Of a DNA stretch of 64,000 nucleotides, positions 43,336 to 55,270 are shown piece by piece. The stretch comes from Dipteris shenzhenensis (lineage: Eukaryota > Polypodiophyta > Polypodiopsida > Gleicheniales). A program made the position numbers and the translations under genes. The stretch is from NCBI GenBank assembly GCA_047967505.1, contig CM106539.1. One strand, 5' to 3'. Every line of letters starts with the position of its first letter. The stretch's first letter is position 1. The notes under the pieces were generated by a model. The model worked only from the letters and a program-made list of their open reading frames with translations. It made no database searches and was not told the DNA's origin.

Positions 43336-44396
43336 AGACCGTCATACTTTGGTGGGAGAATCTATATGCACCTTCGTGCTACATTCTCGGTGGTGATGGT
43401 GATGCCAATCGCAGTCATCTGATCGCACAGATTTTTCACTCTGGTGATAAACTTCTCTGCCGCTTCAAACTCAGACAATTTTTCGTTCGCGAGTTGAGTC
43501 TCCAAATTTTGAATCCGCATTTGATTCGTGGTCTCGTACTGATTTTTCAAGACCGTCCATGCCGCCTCCGCTATGGTGACATGTTGAATTAATGCCATGA
43601 CGGAATCACTTACACTGCAGATAATAGAACACAGTGCATCTGCATTTCTTCTTGTCCACCCGAGAATCTCATCGGCAGTTGGTACTATCTATTGTCTTGC
43701 ATTGGCTCGATTCGGTCTTGCAACCCATTACCTTTCTTTGATCCAGTCCAGAAAGCCAGTCCTCGTCTTTTGAAGCATCTCCTCCTCCAGAAGCATCGTG
43801 CTGAAATCCTCAAAGTTGAGGGGCAGATTTTTGTTCTGTGTATTTAGCACCGTAACAAGACCGTCATACTTTGGTGGGAGAATCTGTATGCACCTTCGTG
43901 CTACATTCTCTCTAGTGATGGTGAAGCCAAGCGCAGTCATCTGATCGCACAGATTCTTCACCCTAGTGATGAACTTCTCTGCCGCTTCACACTTAGACAA
44001 TTTTTCGTTCATGAGTTGAGTCTCCACATTTTGAATCCATGTCTGATTCGTGGTCTCGTACTGCTTTTTCAAGACCGTCCATGCCTCCTTCGCTGTGGTG
44101 ACATGTTGAATTAATGCCATGATGGAATCACTTACACTGCAGACAATAGAACATAGCGCATCCGCATTTCTTCTTGTCCACCCGAGAATATCATCGACAG
44201 TTGGTACTATCTGTTGTCCTGCATTGGCTGGATTTGGTCTCGCAACCTCGGCCTCACGTCCACCCCAGTAGCAGTATCCCAAAGCTCGTATGCACTTAGG
44301 ATGGTGGTCTTCATTTTGAACTCTCAGAGTGGATAGCTAGAGCCGTCCAACTTTTTGCTTTCACCGAATGGTGGGATTCGAAGTCTTGCAATGGGC
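43336..44396 (-). pseudogene. Copia family 1, body E: tandemly duplicated gag
   Basis: Two gag N-terminal segments lie in tandem: one at 43728-44282 (184 residues, with IMALIQHVTTAKEAWTVL and NEKLSKCEAAEKF) and a second at about 43336-43727 (MALIQHVTIAEAAWTVL and NEKLSEFEAAEKF). The joint at about 43730 links the LQKTRTG part of the first to the start of the second. The gag ATG is near 44396 and is followed by an in-frame TGA. Confidence 0.83.
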
Positions 44397-44457
44397 CATC
44401 TCTGACAATCTGCTCGCAAATAAAAACACAATACCAAATCTTCTTGCTAGAGTCCAG

Positions 44458-44469
44458 GCTCTGATACCA
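44458..44469 (-). other. Primer binding site of body E
   Basis: TGGTATCAGAGC on the minus strand, directly adjoining the LTR at 44470. Confidence 0.93.
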
Positions 44470-45119
44470 TGTAAGAAAACAATACAACATCTGTGCTCAA
44501 CGGATAACAAGATCTCGTACGCAAGAGAGAAAAACACATAGTATGGAGAATTAAAAATTTGATTACTATAGAACTGATACAATAGATGGCGCTGCCTCCT
44601 AGCCGTGCACTCCTGTGAAAGAAGATTCGATGGGATGTTGAAAATAGTAGAGGACGGAGGCTGGATGCTAAGGAATCAGGGTTGTTGCAGCCGGTGATGA
44701 AATGGGCTTCACGGGCTTGCTCTTATATAGCCACTAGTCGTAGTCTCGGTTGGATGCAATTGGGTGATCGACCCAGTCCACCCAAAACAGTCGATTGGGG
44801 GTTAGTCCCGAAATAGGCCACCGACCACACGATAGAACCGTGGCATAAAATAGAGCATCTGGGACTCCAAATGGGCCCCGCAACCCGAGAGTGGGTTGTG
44901 CCCTGGGAAATGCTCTGTCTACCCTTAGTGCGGTCAGTCATGGGATTCCTTCCCGCACTTGCATGTAGCCTAGTTGGCAGTGTGCCAAGTCCATCCAACC
45001 ATTAGGCCACACATGGCCCCCATCTGGTGTCCAAACCATGACCTACCGGATAACTGAGCTACTTAAATGTCTTCTCCTCATATGGGGGGCTTACAAGTAG
45101 AGTTAGCTAGTTCCCGCAG
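44470..45119 (-). repeat. Copia family 1 5' LTR of body E, truncated
   Basis: Begins TGTAAG and matches 35401-36122, with an internal deletion of roughly 45 bp near 44852. Similarity ends at about 45119, so about 40 bp of the LTR and the right target duplicate are lost. Confidence 0.88.
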
Positions 45120-45419
45120 AGAAATGCTTAAATGAGCATACAAGGGCACAACTAGGATAGTTCATAGGGTGATCATAGTATTGATTGGATTAGGAAGTGT
45201 TCATAGGGCACATTTCCACAGTTATCTATGCAGTGCGTATTACAGCTCAGTATTTGGGCCATACGCTTTGGTAGGAAGGGAGAACAGGCACCTGGAACGT
45301 TAATATTGAATTCTATAAATCTTGAATTAATTCTTAAAAAAAGTTATTTCTTATCAAGTCAAATAAAACCTGAAAACCTGCTATGGGATATGACCAAATC
45401 ATGTAAGGGACATGTGAAC

Positions 45420-46607
45420 TTCTCTACGGGACATTGATAGAGTCTCATAAGGTACCCCAAAACTCCTATGTGGTACTTCGAATCCCATGATGGATCACGA
45501 ACTCCTATATGCGACTTTCAATCCCTTGTAGGACAGGGATCACATCTCATACAAAACTCCAAAACTCCTATGTGGGACTTCAAATCCGATAAGGGACCCT
45601 AAAACTCCTATGTGGGACTTCAAATTCCATAAGGAACCTCCGAATGCCTATACAGGACTTGAAATATCATGTTTCAAAATTCATCTTTAATCTCTCTCAA
45701 AGTGGACTTATAAACTTGTTATACGTGGGAATTTAATTTAAATATGATGTTTAGGAATTCAAAGATTCCATATGGGAAACTGACCCACTCTTATACGGGA
45801 GTACCAAACTCATATATGGGACTTCAAATGTCATGCTCAACAAGATTCCAAATAACTTAAAATGTCCCACTTGGCATCTCAAATATTCCATGTCGGATAT
45901 TGATTCACCCCCAAAGTGGACTTCTAAACTTCTATGTGGGACTTTAAATTGATGTTTAGTACTTCCAAGATTCTATGTGGGATAGTGATCCACTCGTGTA
46001 TGGGAGTACCAAACTCATATGTGGGACTTCAAATTTCATGTTCAACAAGATTTCAAATACTCATGTAAGATACAAATTTAATCCATCAAGGGCTAGTGGT
46101 GGAAGACTTCAAATATTCACATGGGCTATTGGTTACAGGCTTCAAATATTCACACCAGTAATTGATTCAAAATATGTTTAAGGCTTCAAATATTCACATG
46201 GGATATTCATTTAAATGTCATGTTTTTAAGACATCATATATGGGGACTTCAAATTTCATGTTCAAGGTTTCAAATATTCATGAAAGATGTTGATTCAAAT
46301 GTCATGTTTATGACTTCTAGTAGTCACATGGGATATTGATTTAAACCATCAAGTGCTATTGTTTTATTTCCATAAGGGACTTCTAAGTACCATGCAAGAG
46401 ATGACACAAAAATGAGGAAATCCCATGAGCAAACTTGCAATCCCATGAGGGAACTTGAAGTCCCATATGGAAGCTAGAAATTCTTAAAAAAGGATATGGA
46501 TAGTACATATTATTTAAGAATTTTCCTATATCAATAAGTTTAATTCCATATGTACAATCCAAGGGCACGACAAATTTGGCAATCAAAATTAAGGTCATAT
46601 GGGTCAA
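45420..46607. repeat. Degenerate tandem array based on CTATGTGGGACTTCAAAT
   Basis: About 1.2 kb in which words like AAAACTCCTATGTGGGACTT, CACATGGGATATTGATT and CTTCAAATATTCACATGGG recur every roughly 40-50 bp with heavy divergence. No gene. The preceding 45120-45419 shows nothing recognisable. Confidence 0.75.
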
Positions 46608-46679
46608 GCTAAAAAAATATGTAGCCTATGTTACAACATGTCTTCATTCTCTCAATGGGTCACATTGCCACATCCTCTC

Positions 46680-46925
46680 CTCGGGGGGGTCGCTATGTAC
46701 AAACCCTCTATATCACGTGCGTTCAAGGCCTATTTCTAAAATACCTTATCTGTAAATTTTTCATTAATAAAATGTACCCCTTTTTTATACAAATCTGTAA
46801 ATTTTTTTCAGAACTATTATAAATAGTCCCTTATGTATATTTATTTCTGTAAATTTTAGAAACAAAAAATATCCTTTTGTTGAACTCACATGATATAGTT
46901 ACATATGATGACTAACCCCCCCGAG
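46680..46925. mobile_element. hAT-like MITE, copy C
   Basis: 246 bp, opposite orientation to copy A. Ends CTCGGGGGGGTCGCT and AACCCCCCCGAG. Perfect 8-bp target duplication ATCCTCTC at 46672-46679 and 46926-46933. Confidence 0.93.
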
Positions 46926-46933
46926 ATCCTCTC

Positions 46934-47307
46934 TTACATTGAACTATATGTTTTTATCAAAATTGCTTCTATGGCAGCTCGCTCCTTTGGATAAATCCTA
47001 CATAGAGAGTTCCCATAATCAACCAAGAGTTTGATTGCAATGTCTCCTTTCATCGAGTTGCCACCAAGAACTGCTGTAGCATCTATCGGAAAGTTGGCAA
47101 TTTCTCTAATGACTAGGGTGCCCATCCACCCCTGGGATTTGTATGTGTATTTGTACTAGCATACAATTCTGGCGCTAACTATGGAAATGCCTTTGGAGGA
47201 GCATAAGATAGGTCTTGCATATACCTGCTTTTGGGTGAGAGGAGTCTTCTTCCCCAATTAATAATCCCTACTCGAATAGACTCGCCATCGCCAGTGAAGT
47301 CCAACAT
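46934..47307. other. Gene-free interval with a short antisense frame
   Basis: An antisense frame of 63 residues (46934-47125) includes GNSMKGDIAIKLLVDYGNSLCRIYP, vaguely like a retroelement aspartic protease segment (LVDYGNS), too short to assign. Confidence 0.35.
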
Positions 47308-47790
47308 CACTACTACAAAACTAGGTAGAAATGGCAATAGCAAATGGCACACAATTTCCATTTTTGCCATTTCTTATGTACGAAATGGCAACAGCTTCTC
47401 AAATTGCCATATTTTTTGCAAAAATGGCAGTTAGAAATGGCAACTAGTTCTTGAACTGCCATTTCTTTGGAAGAAATGGCAACAAAAAATGGAAACCTTT
47501 TATTGTCTGCCATTTCTTAGCAATAATTGGTAGCACCAAATGACAGCCAATTCTTGACTACCCTTTCTTATGAAGAAATGGTAGCAAATTCTTGATTGCC
47601 ATTTCTTTGTAAGAAATGGCACCTATCTCTTGACTGCCACTTCATTCAAAGAAATGGCAAGCACTTCTTGACTGACATTTTCTAAGAAGAAATGGCAGCA
47701 CAAAATCGCAACTATCTCTTGACTGCCATTTCTTACGAAGAAATGGAAACCATTTTTTAATTACCCAGAAATGGCAGCACAAAATGCATA
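47308..47790. repeat. CACTA-like terminus with palindromic GCCATTTCTT/AAGAAATGGC array
   Basis: Starts CACTACTACAAAACTAGG. About 450 bp follow in which TTGCCATTTCTT and AAGAAATGGCA alternate as imperfect palindromes every roughly 55-65 bp. Such subterminal inverted units are typical of CACTA ends. The sequence family differs from the 13.4 kb element. No second end was found. Confidence 0.65.
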
Positions 47791-48121
47791 TGTGGGGTAA
47801 AATTACACAATGGTTGACCATTCAGTTACTGCAAAGTATCTTATTGTTGCCAAAGATTCAGTGCTACCATTCACAACACTGATATTACTATCAATATTTT
47901 TGTATTGTCTTAGTGTGAAATATTAATCAAAAGTTTTAAGTGCATTAGTACTCAAAGTACACAGTGTGAAGAAGTCATCTCAAATTCTAAGGAATAACTT
48001 TTACCTTTTATAACACACGCATTTTACTTGATAAAAAATATTATTCAATAGTTGATTGAAAAATAAATAATACAATCTTTACTGTTATTTAAGGAGCAAT
48101 AAATAACTCCTGTTATGCAGC

Positions 48122-48790
48122 AAAAGAGGGACACCGTACCACAATTGCACTTTAAGGAAAGGAACTCTTCCACTTAGATAGGAATATGAGTCTAGAAAAA
48201 GGAGGTTGAGGACTGAGCTTCATAAAATCTTGGAGAGCAAGGCATTCCTTGTGCTCCACAAGATAAATAGAGGCTCCTACTTTGACAAGAAGCTTTTGAG
48301 CTACACAAAGAAAAGAGAAAGATCCTAGCTTATGGCCTCTTTTGAAGCTACCTTTTCCTATTTTAACTGTGTGTTGGAAATTATGCCAAAGACTACACCA
48401 AGACCTATTAATAGCCTTAGTAATTACACTCATTTTAGTCACACATAAGTTGAAATCCTTCGTAGCACACCATCATTGCTGTCACATAAGCTAGGCTAGC
48501 ATCCATGGATATGATTCCTAGAGGATATACTGTTCACATGCTTAAACAAGCATATTTTTTAATGTCATTGTTTTTTTATATCTTCTGGTTGAGTGATGGG
48601 TGTTTTCAAAAAAAATAATGAGATTTACATCACCTTTGGCATGTGAAAGACATCCAATTGTTCAACGTTATCAAGCCATTCTCAAAGTTCATTTAGTTGG
48701 ACTAAATCTAGCTAATTGGTGCCCTTGCACCATGATCAAAATCTTCGTGGTGTGCACAATCAAGGATAATCTTACACTATAGCCCATGTA
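48122..48790 (-). repeat. Inverted copy of the repeat at 26850-27530
   Basis: Reverse-complement match with a parallel frame at 48152-48442 (96 residues, MTKMSVITKA...CLALQDFMKL). The reading frame is kept in both copies despite many substitutions. Function unknown. Confidence 0.78.
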
Positions 48791-49054
48791 TGCAAGGTAA
48801 TATCACCGGTACATTGTTTCCACTTTAAGTGGTCTAGTTTCTAGTGCCAAGAAAGTGCTTAAGTGAAAGCAATTTTGGAGATCCAAACTTTGCATGCTTG
48901 AAAATCTTCAAAATGGATGTTGCCTAGAAATCCTGCAATAAGATCGCCTTGAATCCCACTAATCATGCAAAGTTGTAGTTCATCGACACATTTCAAATTC
49001 ACTTCATCCCGCCATTTCCATCTTTGTTGAGCTTGATGTTGAGCTAAAGGTGTG

Positions 49055-49057
<3 letters not shown>

Positions 49058-49096
<39 letters not shown>

Positions 49097-49122
49097 CTCT
49101 CTCCCTCCCTCCCTCTCCCTCT
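49058..49122. repeat. (CT)n microsatellite
   Basis: CT repeat grading into CTAT and CCCT units. Confidence 0.95.
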
Positions 49123-49378
49123 ATTTGTCATGAACTCTTTAAAAAGGTGTATTTGTGCATGCCTTTTTGAACATTAAAGTATTTATTAGTTTTCTACCAC
49201 GAGGGGTTCACTATGTTCAAGAAAAGACTTTAGAGCCCTTTGGTTTTGGTTTCATTGAGTTATCTTCTCACGGGAAATCTCTTGTCAGTTCTTGGTAGCT
49301 TCTTTGAAAATAAGATCATCACCCAATGTCCCTTCTCCATGGGATATGGCCTCAAACTAAGTTGCCATGCCAAGAAGT

Positions 49379-51350
49379 CACTACAAGGCACAGGCCATTT
49401 TTCGAATGAAAATACCAACCTTTTTTACACTAAAAAGTTCTTTTTTGACGGGTGAAAAGGTCGGTATTTACGTCATTATTAGCATAAAAAAAGAACGGTC
49501 GCTATATAGCGACTCTAGTAAACATTGCTATATAGCGACACTGGTAAGCATCGCTATATAGCGATGCTTAACAAAAAACTTAAGAAACACATTAGTGGGG
49601 CTAAATAGGGCCACAACAAGCTCTGTTTTGCCCCACTGATGTTTTTTTTTTAGCAATTACAAAAGAATGTTATTTGTTATAAATTTCCCTTGTGAAAGAG
49701 GTGATACAAAATTGCTCCAACTAGGCAAGCAACAGAAGCATATACATGCCGAAGATATACAACATTGTTTGTTACAAAATTACCCTTTCAAAAAGGGTGA
49801 TACAAAATCACTCAAACAAGCTAGCATACAAAAGCATATATATGCCGAAATATATACAAACTACTACTACTATTGCTCATTTGAATCGTCGTCCTTATCC
49901 TTGTCATCATCATGGTTGTGTTGGCCTGAACCCTGGGCCTCGTGATCTATGCCTGATCCTTGGTGCTCTTCGAAGCCGTGTAAGCTTAATCCCTCATCAT
50001 CACCACTCACCTCTGCTGATGGGATGTTCGAGCTTGCACTCTAAGAGTGAAACCATATTAATTGGAAATTAGATTGGAACTTAAAGAATAAAACAATTTA
50101 AAAAGTGAGATTACAAGGATAAGAGAAAAAGAGAGAAAGAATATGTTATTCTTATGCATGATCATATGAACATATGCTCATGCATAAGCATAAGCATAAG
50201 CATAGGCAAATGCATATGCTTATGAAAGGAAGAGAAAAGAGGATGAAAGAGAGGAAATACGAGAGGGGAAAAGAAGAGAAGGAAGAGGAAAAGTGAAGAG
50301 AAGGAAGAGGAAGGAAGAGGGGAAAAGAGATTGAAAGAGGGAGAAAAGAAGAGGGAAAAATAGGATAAGCATAAGAGAAGGAAAAGCATATGCATAAGAG
50401 AAATAGAGAGAAATATTTTGCTTATGCTTATGCATGAGCATATGACAAATAAGAGAAAAGAGGATGAAAGAGAGGAAATAAGAGAGGGGAAAAGAAGAGA
50501 AGGAAGAGGGCAAAAGAAGATAAGAAAGAGGAAGGAAGAGGCGAAAAAGAAGAGGGGAAAAGAGCATAAGCATAAGAGAAGGAAGAGGAAGGGAGAGGGG
50601 AGAAAGAAGAGGAAAAAGAAGAGGGGAAAAGAGATTGAAAGAGGGGAAAAGAAGAGGGAATTATAAGAGAAAAGGAGGGAAGAGAGGGTTCCTACACCCA
50701 TCACTGCTTGAGATTTTATGATTGGCACAAGATGCTCCAAGTAAGTATGATTTGTGAGTCTAGAACCAACTAATCAACCATCGTTCATGTGTTTAGTTCA
50801 TAATACCTACTAGTATTTCTCATTGTGCATCAAAGGACATGAAGGGTTGTATTTCCAAGATGGATGAGCTTGTGAGGTACTTCACACTATACAAAATGTA
50901 AAGCATATCCATGCTTGATGCAAGGTTTTAATATTTCTAATATGGTGCACTTTTTTCTTTCTAGGTATGTGATCTCAAAGGAAATAGATCCCATCACACT
51001 TAAGGGTGCTTGAGTTATGTCAGTGGAAGTAGTTTGTTTAGTGGAGGAGACTTTCCACGTTCTATTCTCACAAGCCAACTACATCTGATAGTGCATTTGG
51101 TGGATGAGATTTCTATATATGGCATGGTACATGCACGATGGTTGCCCTTCCTTGAAGAGCTTGAAGGGTTTTGTGAGGCAAAATGCAAGGCCCGAAGGTA
51201 GCATGGCTGAGGGTTGGTTGGTACAAGAATAACTTGTATATATTTCTGAGTTTCTTGTCTATGTGGATAGCTCTCTCACACGACTATGGAGAGATGAAGA
51301 AGACCTAAGGATGACCTCTGTTGTGCCTCAAGGGAAAGATTTCAAGGTTC
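49379..51350. mobile_element. Truncated relative of the 11.4 kb CACTA element (left end)
   Basis: Left terminus CACTACAAGGCACAGG at 49379. Three diverged palindromes lie at 49498, 49524 and 49550 (26-bp spacing), followed by the hairpin relic near 49600, the acidic last exon of the minus-strand gene (about 49867-50045) and a shortened CATAAGC/AAGAGAAGG array (about 50150-50690). The sequence then jumps to late transposase exons (DWHKML near 50735, SQLHLIVHLVDEISIYGMVHARW at 51010-51201, VVPQGK near 51330). No right end. Non-functional. Confidence 0.85.
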
Positions 51351-54300
51351 TATGTTTAAATCTAGATCTTGTTTTTTGAGAGCTTTTCGCTTATTGTTGC
51401 ATCGAGCTTTTTAATTACTTAGTGTTTTGTAATTTGGTTTCTTTTGTGAAAAGATCAATAGCTTCTTGGAATCGCTTGAAGGTTTGAGGCTTGAATACAT
51501 TGTGTCATGAATGAGTTTTTGTGAATTATTTCTGTCGAATACTTGAGCCGAAATTCTTGATAGGTTTTGATTTAATTCTAGAATTGTATGAATTGATCGA
51601 AATATATTGCATGGAATTAGTTTTTTATAGTTTTCTTGAATGCTTTGTTTATCATGTTATTGAGCTTGTGAACAACTATTTAAACAAATACGTTGTTGAA
51701 TTATACTTGAATGCTCGTTTTAATTTCCATGCATGCCATTGCAGTCTTAGACTCCTAGCTTTAACACTTTATATCCTCTTTGTAGCATCACTTCTTGGTA
51801 TCAATATTTGATTGCTAGAAGACATTTTCTTCTCAAAATGCTTGGTTGCTTTTGTGAAAAACTTGACAGCTTCTTGGAATTGCTTGAAGTCTTGAGGCTT
51901 TAATATTCACATTAATTGTTTCATGGATTGCCATGTCTCTTTTATTAGCATCCAGAATATAAGAAATATTGGTTGCTTATTACTACATGCTGGCACTAGG
52001 TGATCTATTCTATATTTTCATTTGAGGTTTGCCTTCAGGAAGGGATGACTTTTTCATCTTAATTTTGCTAGGAAGCGAAACTTTTTTATTGATGTCGAAA
52101 GTTTGTATGCCTTTAGAAAAATAAATGTTCCAAACATTCGCCAAGATTTGAAACTTTTATGTGAAAATTTTTGTATGTTTCACTAGGATCTACATATTTT
52201 ACTTCAAAATTTAAGAGAATATATATAAAAGTGTACTATATTCTGTTAATATTGTGAAACTAAAAAAACTAGCTTGATAAACTTTTGCTAGGATTTTATA
52301 TTAATATATAAATATACCTTCGATAAAAACATATATGCCTTAGGTAGGTTTAGTAATGAATTAGGCTCATTGACTTTCTTAGATTGACTGTGAAGACAAG
52401 TTTCATATTCTTCTTTCACTTGCTTATGCTTGTGCGGGCTTTTGTGGAATTATGGAGGCAAGGGGATTTAGGGAAAAACCTTGGTTTTCCACTAAGATAA
52501 TCAATACATGCTCTTGGAAATGCATGTATGTTGCATTACACGTAATAAATTGTCTATGGAAATTATGAGAATATATTAAAGAGTTGATGAAATGGAGCAC
52601 ATGATGAAGATAGCCTAGGTAGAAGAAGAGTATTTTTCAAATTAAATAATTGAATGATATGACGCTTACATAATGCAACAAGCGAGAATGCATTTCTAGT
52701 TTACACATTCTCAGATCATGCCTACTCTTGAATGTATGGACTTAACCCATCTCACATATAGTGATGTGGAAGACACATAAAAATATCATGCACATTAACT
52801 CCATTGAAAAATGGCATGACAACCCAAAATTCTTGGGTGTGTAATTACACTAATACCTTACAAACATATCTATGGACCACTCTCATTGCTAGCTCATTCT
52901 TTACTGCTGCTGGATGAGCATGGACACCATCTCTATTACTCCTCTTGCTAGCATATCACCATGTTGGTCTACGTCCTAGGACAACCACATATTGTACCCA
53001 AAAAACCTTTCCTCCCCCTCCCGTTCGCACTAGTTCATGCATGGGTAGCACTTCCAATGGAAAGTGCAATGTGTGAGATACCATGTTGGCAGATGTTGTA
53101 CATACTTGCATCTGTTTGCTCTGTTCAACTTGGACTGAATTGGCATTTGCATCTAGCACACTGGCCATCTTGGTGAAAATGGATTAAGGCACTAGTGGTT
53201 GCCTTTCCTACAGACTACAGTTTCTTTCTCCTTTATGTTTTTCCTTTGAGTAGGAACTTACAATGTCATCCAGTCAGTCATCTAGAGTCCAAGCTTCCCC
53301 TCTCCATTGATAGGAAAGGTGTCATTGTTTGCCTTAACAAATGTTTCCCATTGACCTATTGTATTTCCCAATACTCAAGGAACAAATTGTTGTATTGATT
53401 TTACATCTGACCTTAACACTCAGCCACGTCCTAGCTAGTTCATGTAAAGATGGTCAAGTACTCGGATTTCATTTGATCTTGCAAATATTTTGATGTGGTA
53501 ATGGCCCAATTATCTGCATCGCTCAATCCTGCCGTAAGTGTTGAATTGCTAATTAACGAACAAGCATTTGAACCTCATCCTTTTACTTGGCTATCTCGAT
53601 CTCTAGTGCTGCCATGAAGGATTTGTGCATATCAATATAAGACACACAACAATCATTTTGTAAGGATTAAAACTACTTTCAACTAAAGAAACACAAAAAC
53701 TTATTCAATGCTAATGTAAATTAAGCCACTTACAAATAATATGCAACACGATTGAGTGTCATGATGCAAAATAACTTTCATAGAAGCTCCATGCCATAGA
53801 ATAAGAAAATACTAAATCCTTTTTGGTTTCAAAAACAATGGAGGGTTAATGTCAAGTAAGATGCATCCCACTACACAATCCACTATCATAATGCAAAGTA
53901 ATTGTTTAAATATATTCGAAGACTTTGTAAAGTCACTATCTCATATCAATCTATCAGAGTGGTAGATGCTAGAATAGCAAAGATGCAATAGCATTAGATA
54001 ATCGAGATGATCTAGATACTCTTTTCAATAGTTAACACATTTGGTCAGGAAAGGTTATTATCGGGACAAACCGACAGGCAAAAGAGGGCTATCATCTAAA
54101 ATAAAACTTGCCTCTACTTACACCTATATATAAATAATAAATAAATAAATATGATATATCACTAGATCGAAGCAGGGGGGACTAACTGGCAAACACATTC
54201 CATCACCCAACTTCACTCTTTATTATCACAAGTGAACATGTTAGTCAAAGCAAGGCATGGATGATTTTTTCCTATTAATTTTGTTAAGAAGTGAAACTTT

Positions 54301-54615
54301 TATATTGGTGTCGAAAGTGTGTATGCCTTGATAGAAATAAAGGTTTGAAAGATTTGCCAAGATTTGAAATTTTTATGAGAAAAAATTTAAAATTTTGCGA
54401 GGATTTATAAATTTTTCCTTAGAATTCAAGAGAAAATATATAAAATTGTAGTATGTTCTACAAATATTGTGAAACTAAAAGAACTAGCTCAATCAACTTT
54501 CACCAAGATTTTATATTAATATATAAGTATAGCTTCGATAAAAACATCCATGAAGTAAGGTGATTCCCACTGACGGAAGAGGGCCATCTCATGGCTTGAA
54601 TGACACACAAATATG
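51351..54615. other. Gene-free AT-rich region with a direct repeat
   Basis: No gene supported; a 96-residue frame at 51521-51811 has no known domain. A roughly 300-bp segment at 52040-52345 recurs in direct orientation at 54262-54556, and 52390-52570 is inverted relative to 32760-32945. The direct repeat could be relic LTRs, but no TG/CA ends or PBS are visible. Confidence 0.5.
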
Positions 54616-54861
54616 CTCGGGGGGGTCACTCATCATATGTAACCCTATCACGTGAGTTCAACAGAAGGATATTTTTTATTACTAAAATTTACATAAATAA
54701 ATATACATAAGGGACTATTTAAAATAGTTTTGAGAAAAATTTACAAATTTGTATAGAAAAAGGGTACATTTTATTAATGAAAAATTTACAGATAAGGGAT
54801 TTTAGAAATAGGCCTTGAATGCACGTGGTATAGAGGGTTTATACATAGTGACCCCCCCGAG
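54616..54861. mobile_element. hAT-like MITE, copy D
   Basis: 246 bp, same orientation as copy A. Ends CTCGGGGGGGTCACT and AGTGACCCCCCCGAG, a perfect 15-bp inverted repeat. Perfect 8-bp target duplication CAAATATG at 54608-54615 and 54862-54869. Confidence 0.94.
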
Positions 54862-54978
54862 CAAATATGCATCTCTCTCTTTCTCTATTTGACACATGAA
54901 CACAATAGCTAAGGCAAGGTGACTCTGACCAGACAAAGCAAGTCATCATCTCATGGCCTAACTAATGCATTGTCATGC

Positions 54979-54980
<2 letters not shown>

Positions 54981-55025
<45 letters not shown>

Positions 55026-55044
55026 CTTCTCCCTCTGTCCTCTC

Positions 55045-55101
<57 letters not shown>

Positions 55102-55168
55102 CTCTCTCCCCCATCCTATAGGCAGTCAGGGTGAGGTGGAGATGAGGTGATTCAACCTACCAAAGTGG

Positions 55169-55216
<48 letters not shown>

Positions 55217-55238
55217 CCCCCTCTCTCTCTCTCTCACT

Positions 55239-55269
<31 letters not shown>

Positions 55270-55270
55270 A
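54981..55270. repeat. Long (CT)n microsatellite cluster
   Basis: Two blocks, 54981-55110 and about 55172-55270, mostly pure CT with C-runs between. Open frames here are Ser/Leu repeats and are not genes. Confidence 0.95.

Noticed and set aside
46934-47125. Possible retroelement protease fragment (LVDYGNS)
   Set aside because: 63 residues with only a loose motif match and no neighbouring domains.
52040-54556. Direct repeats at 52040-52345 and 54262-54556 as LTRs of a complete element
   Set aside because: No TG/CA termini, PBS, polypurine tract, target duplication or pol sequence between them. Listed only as a direct repeat.
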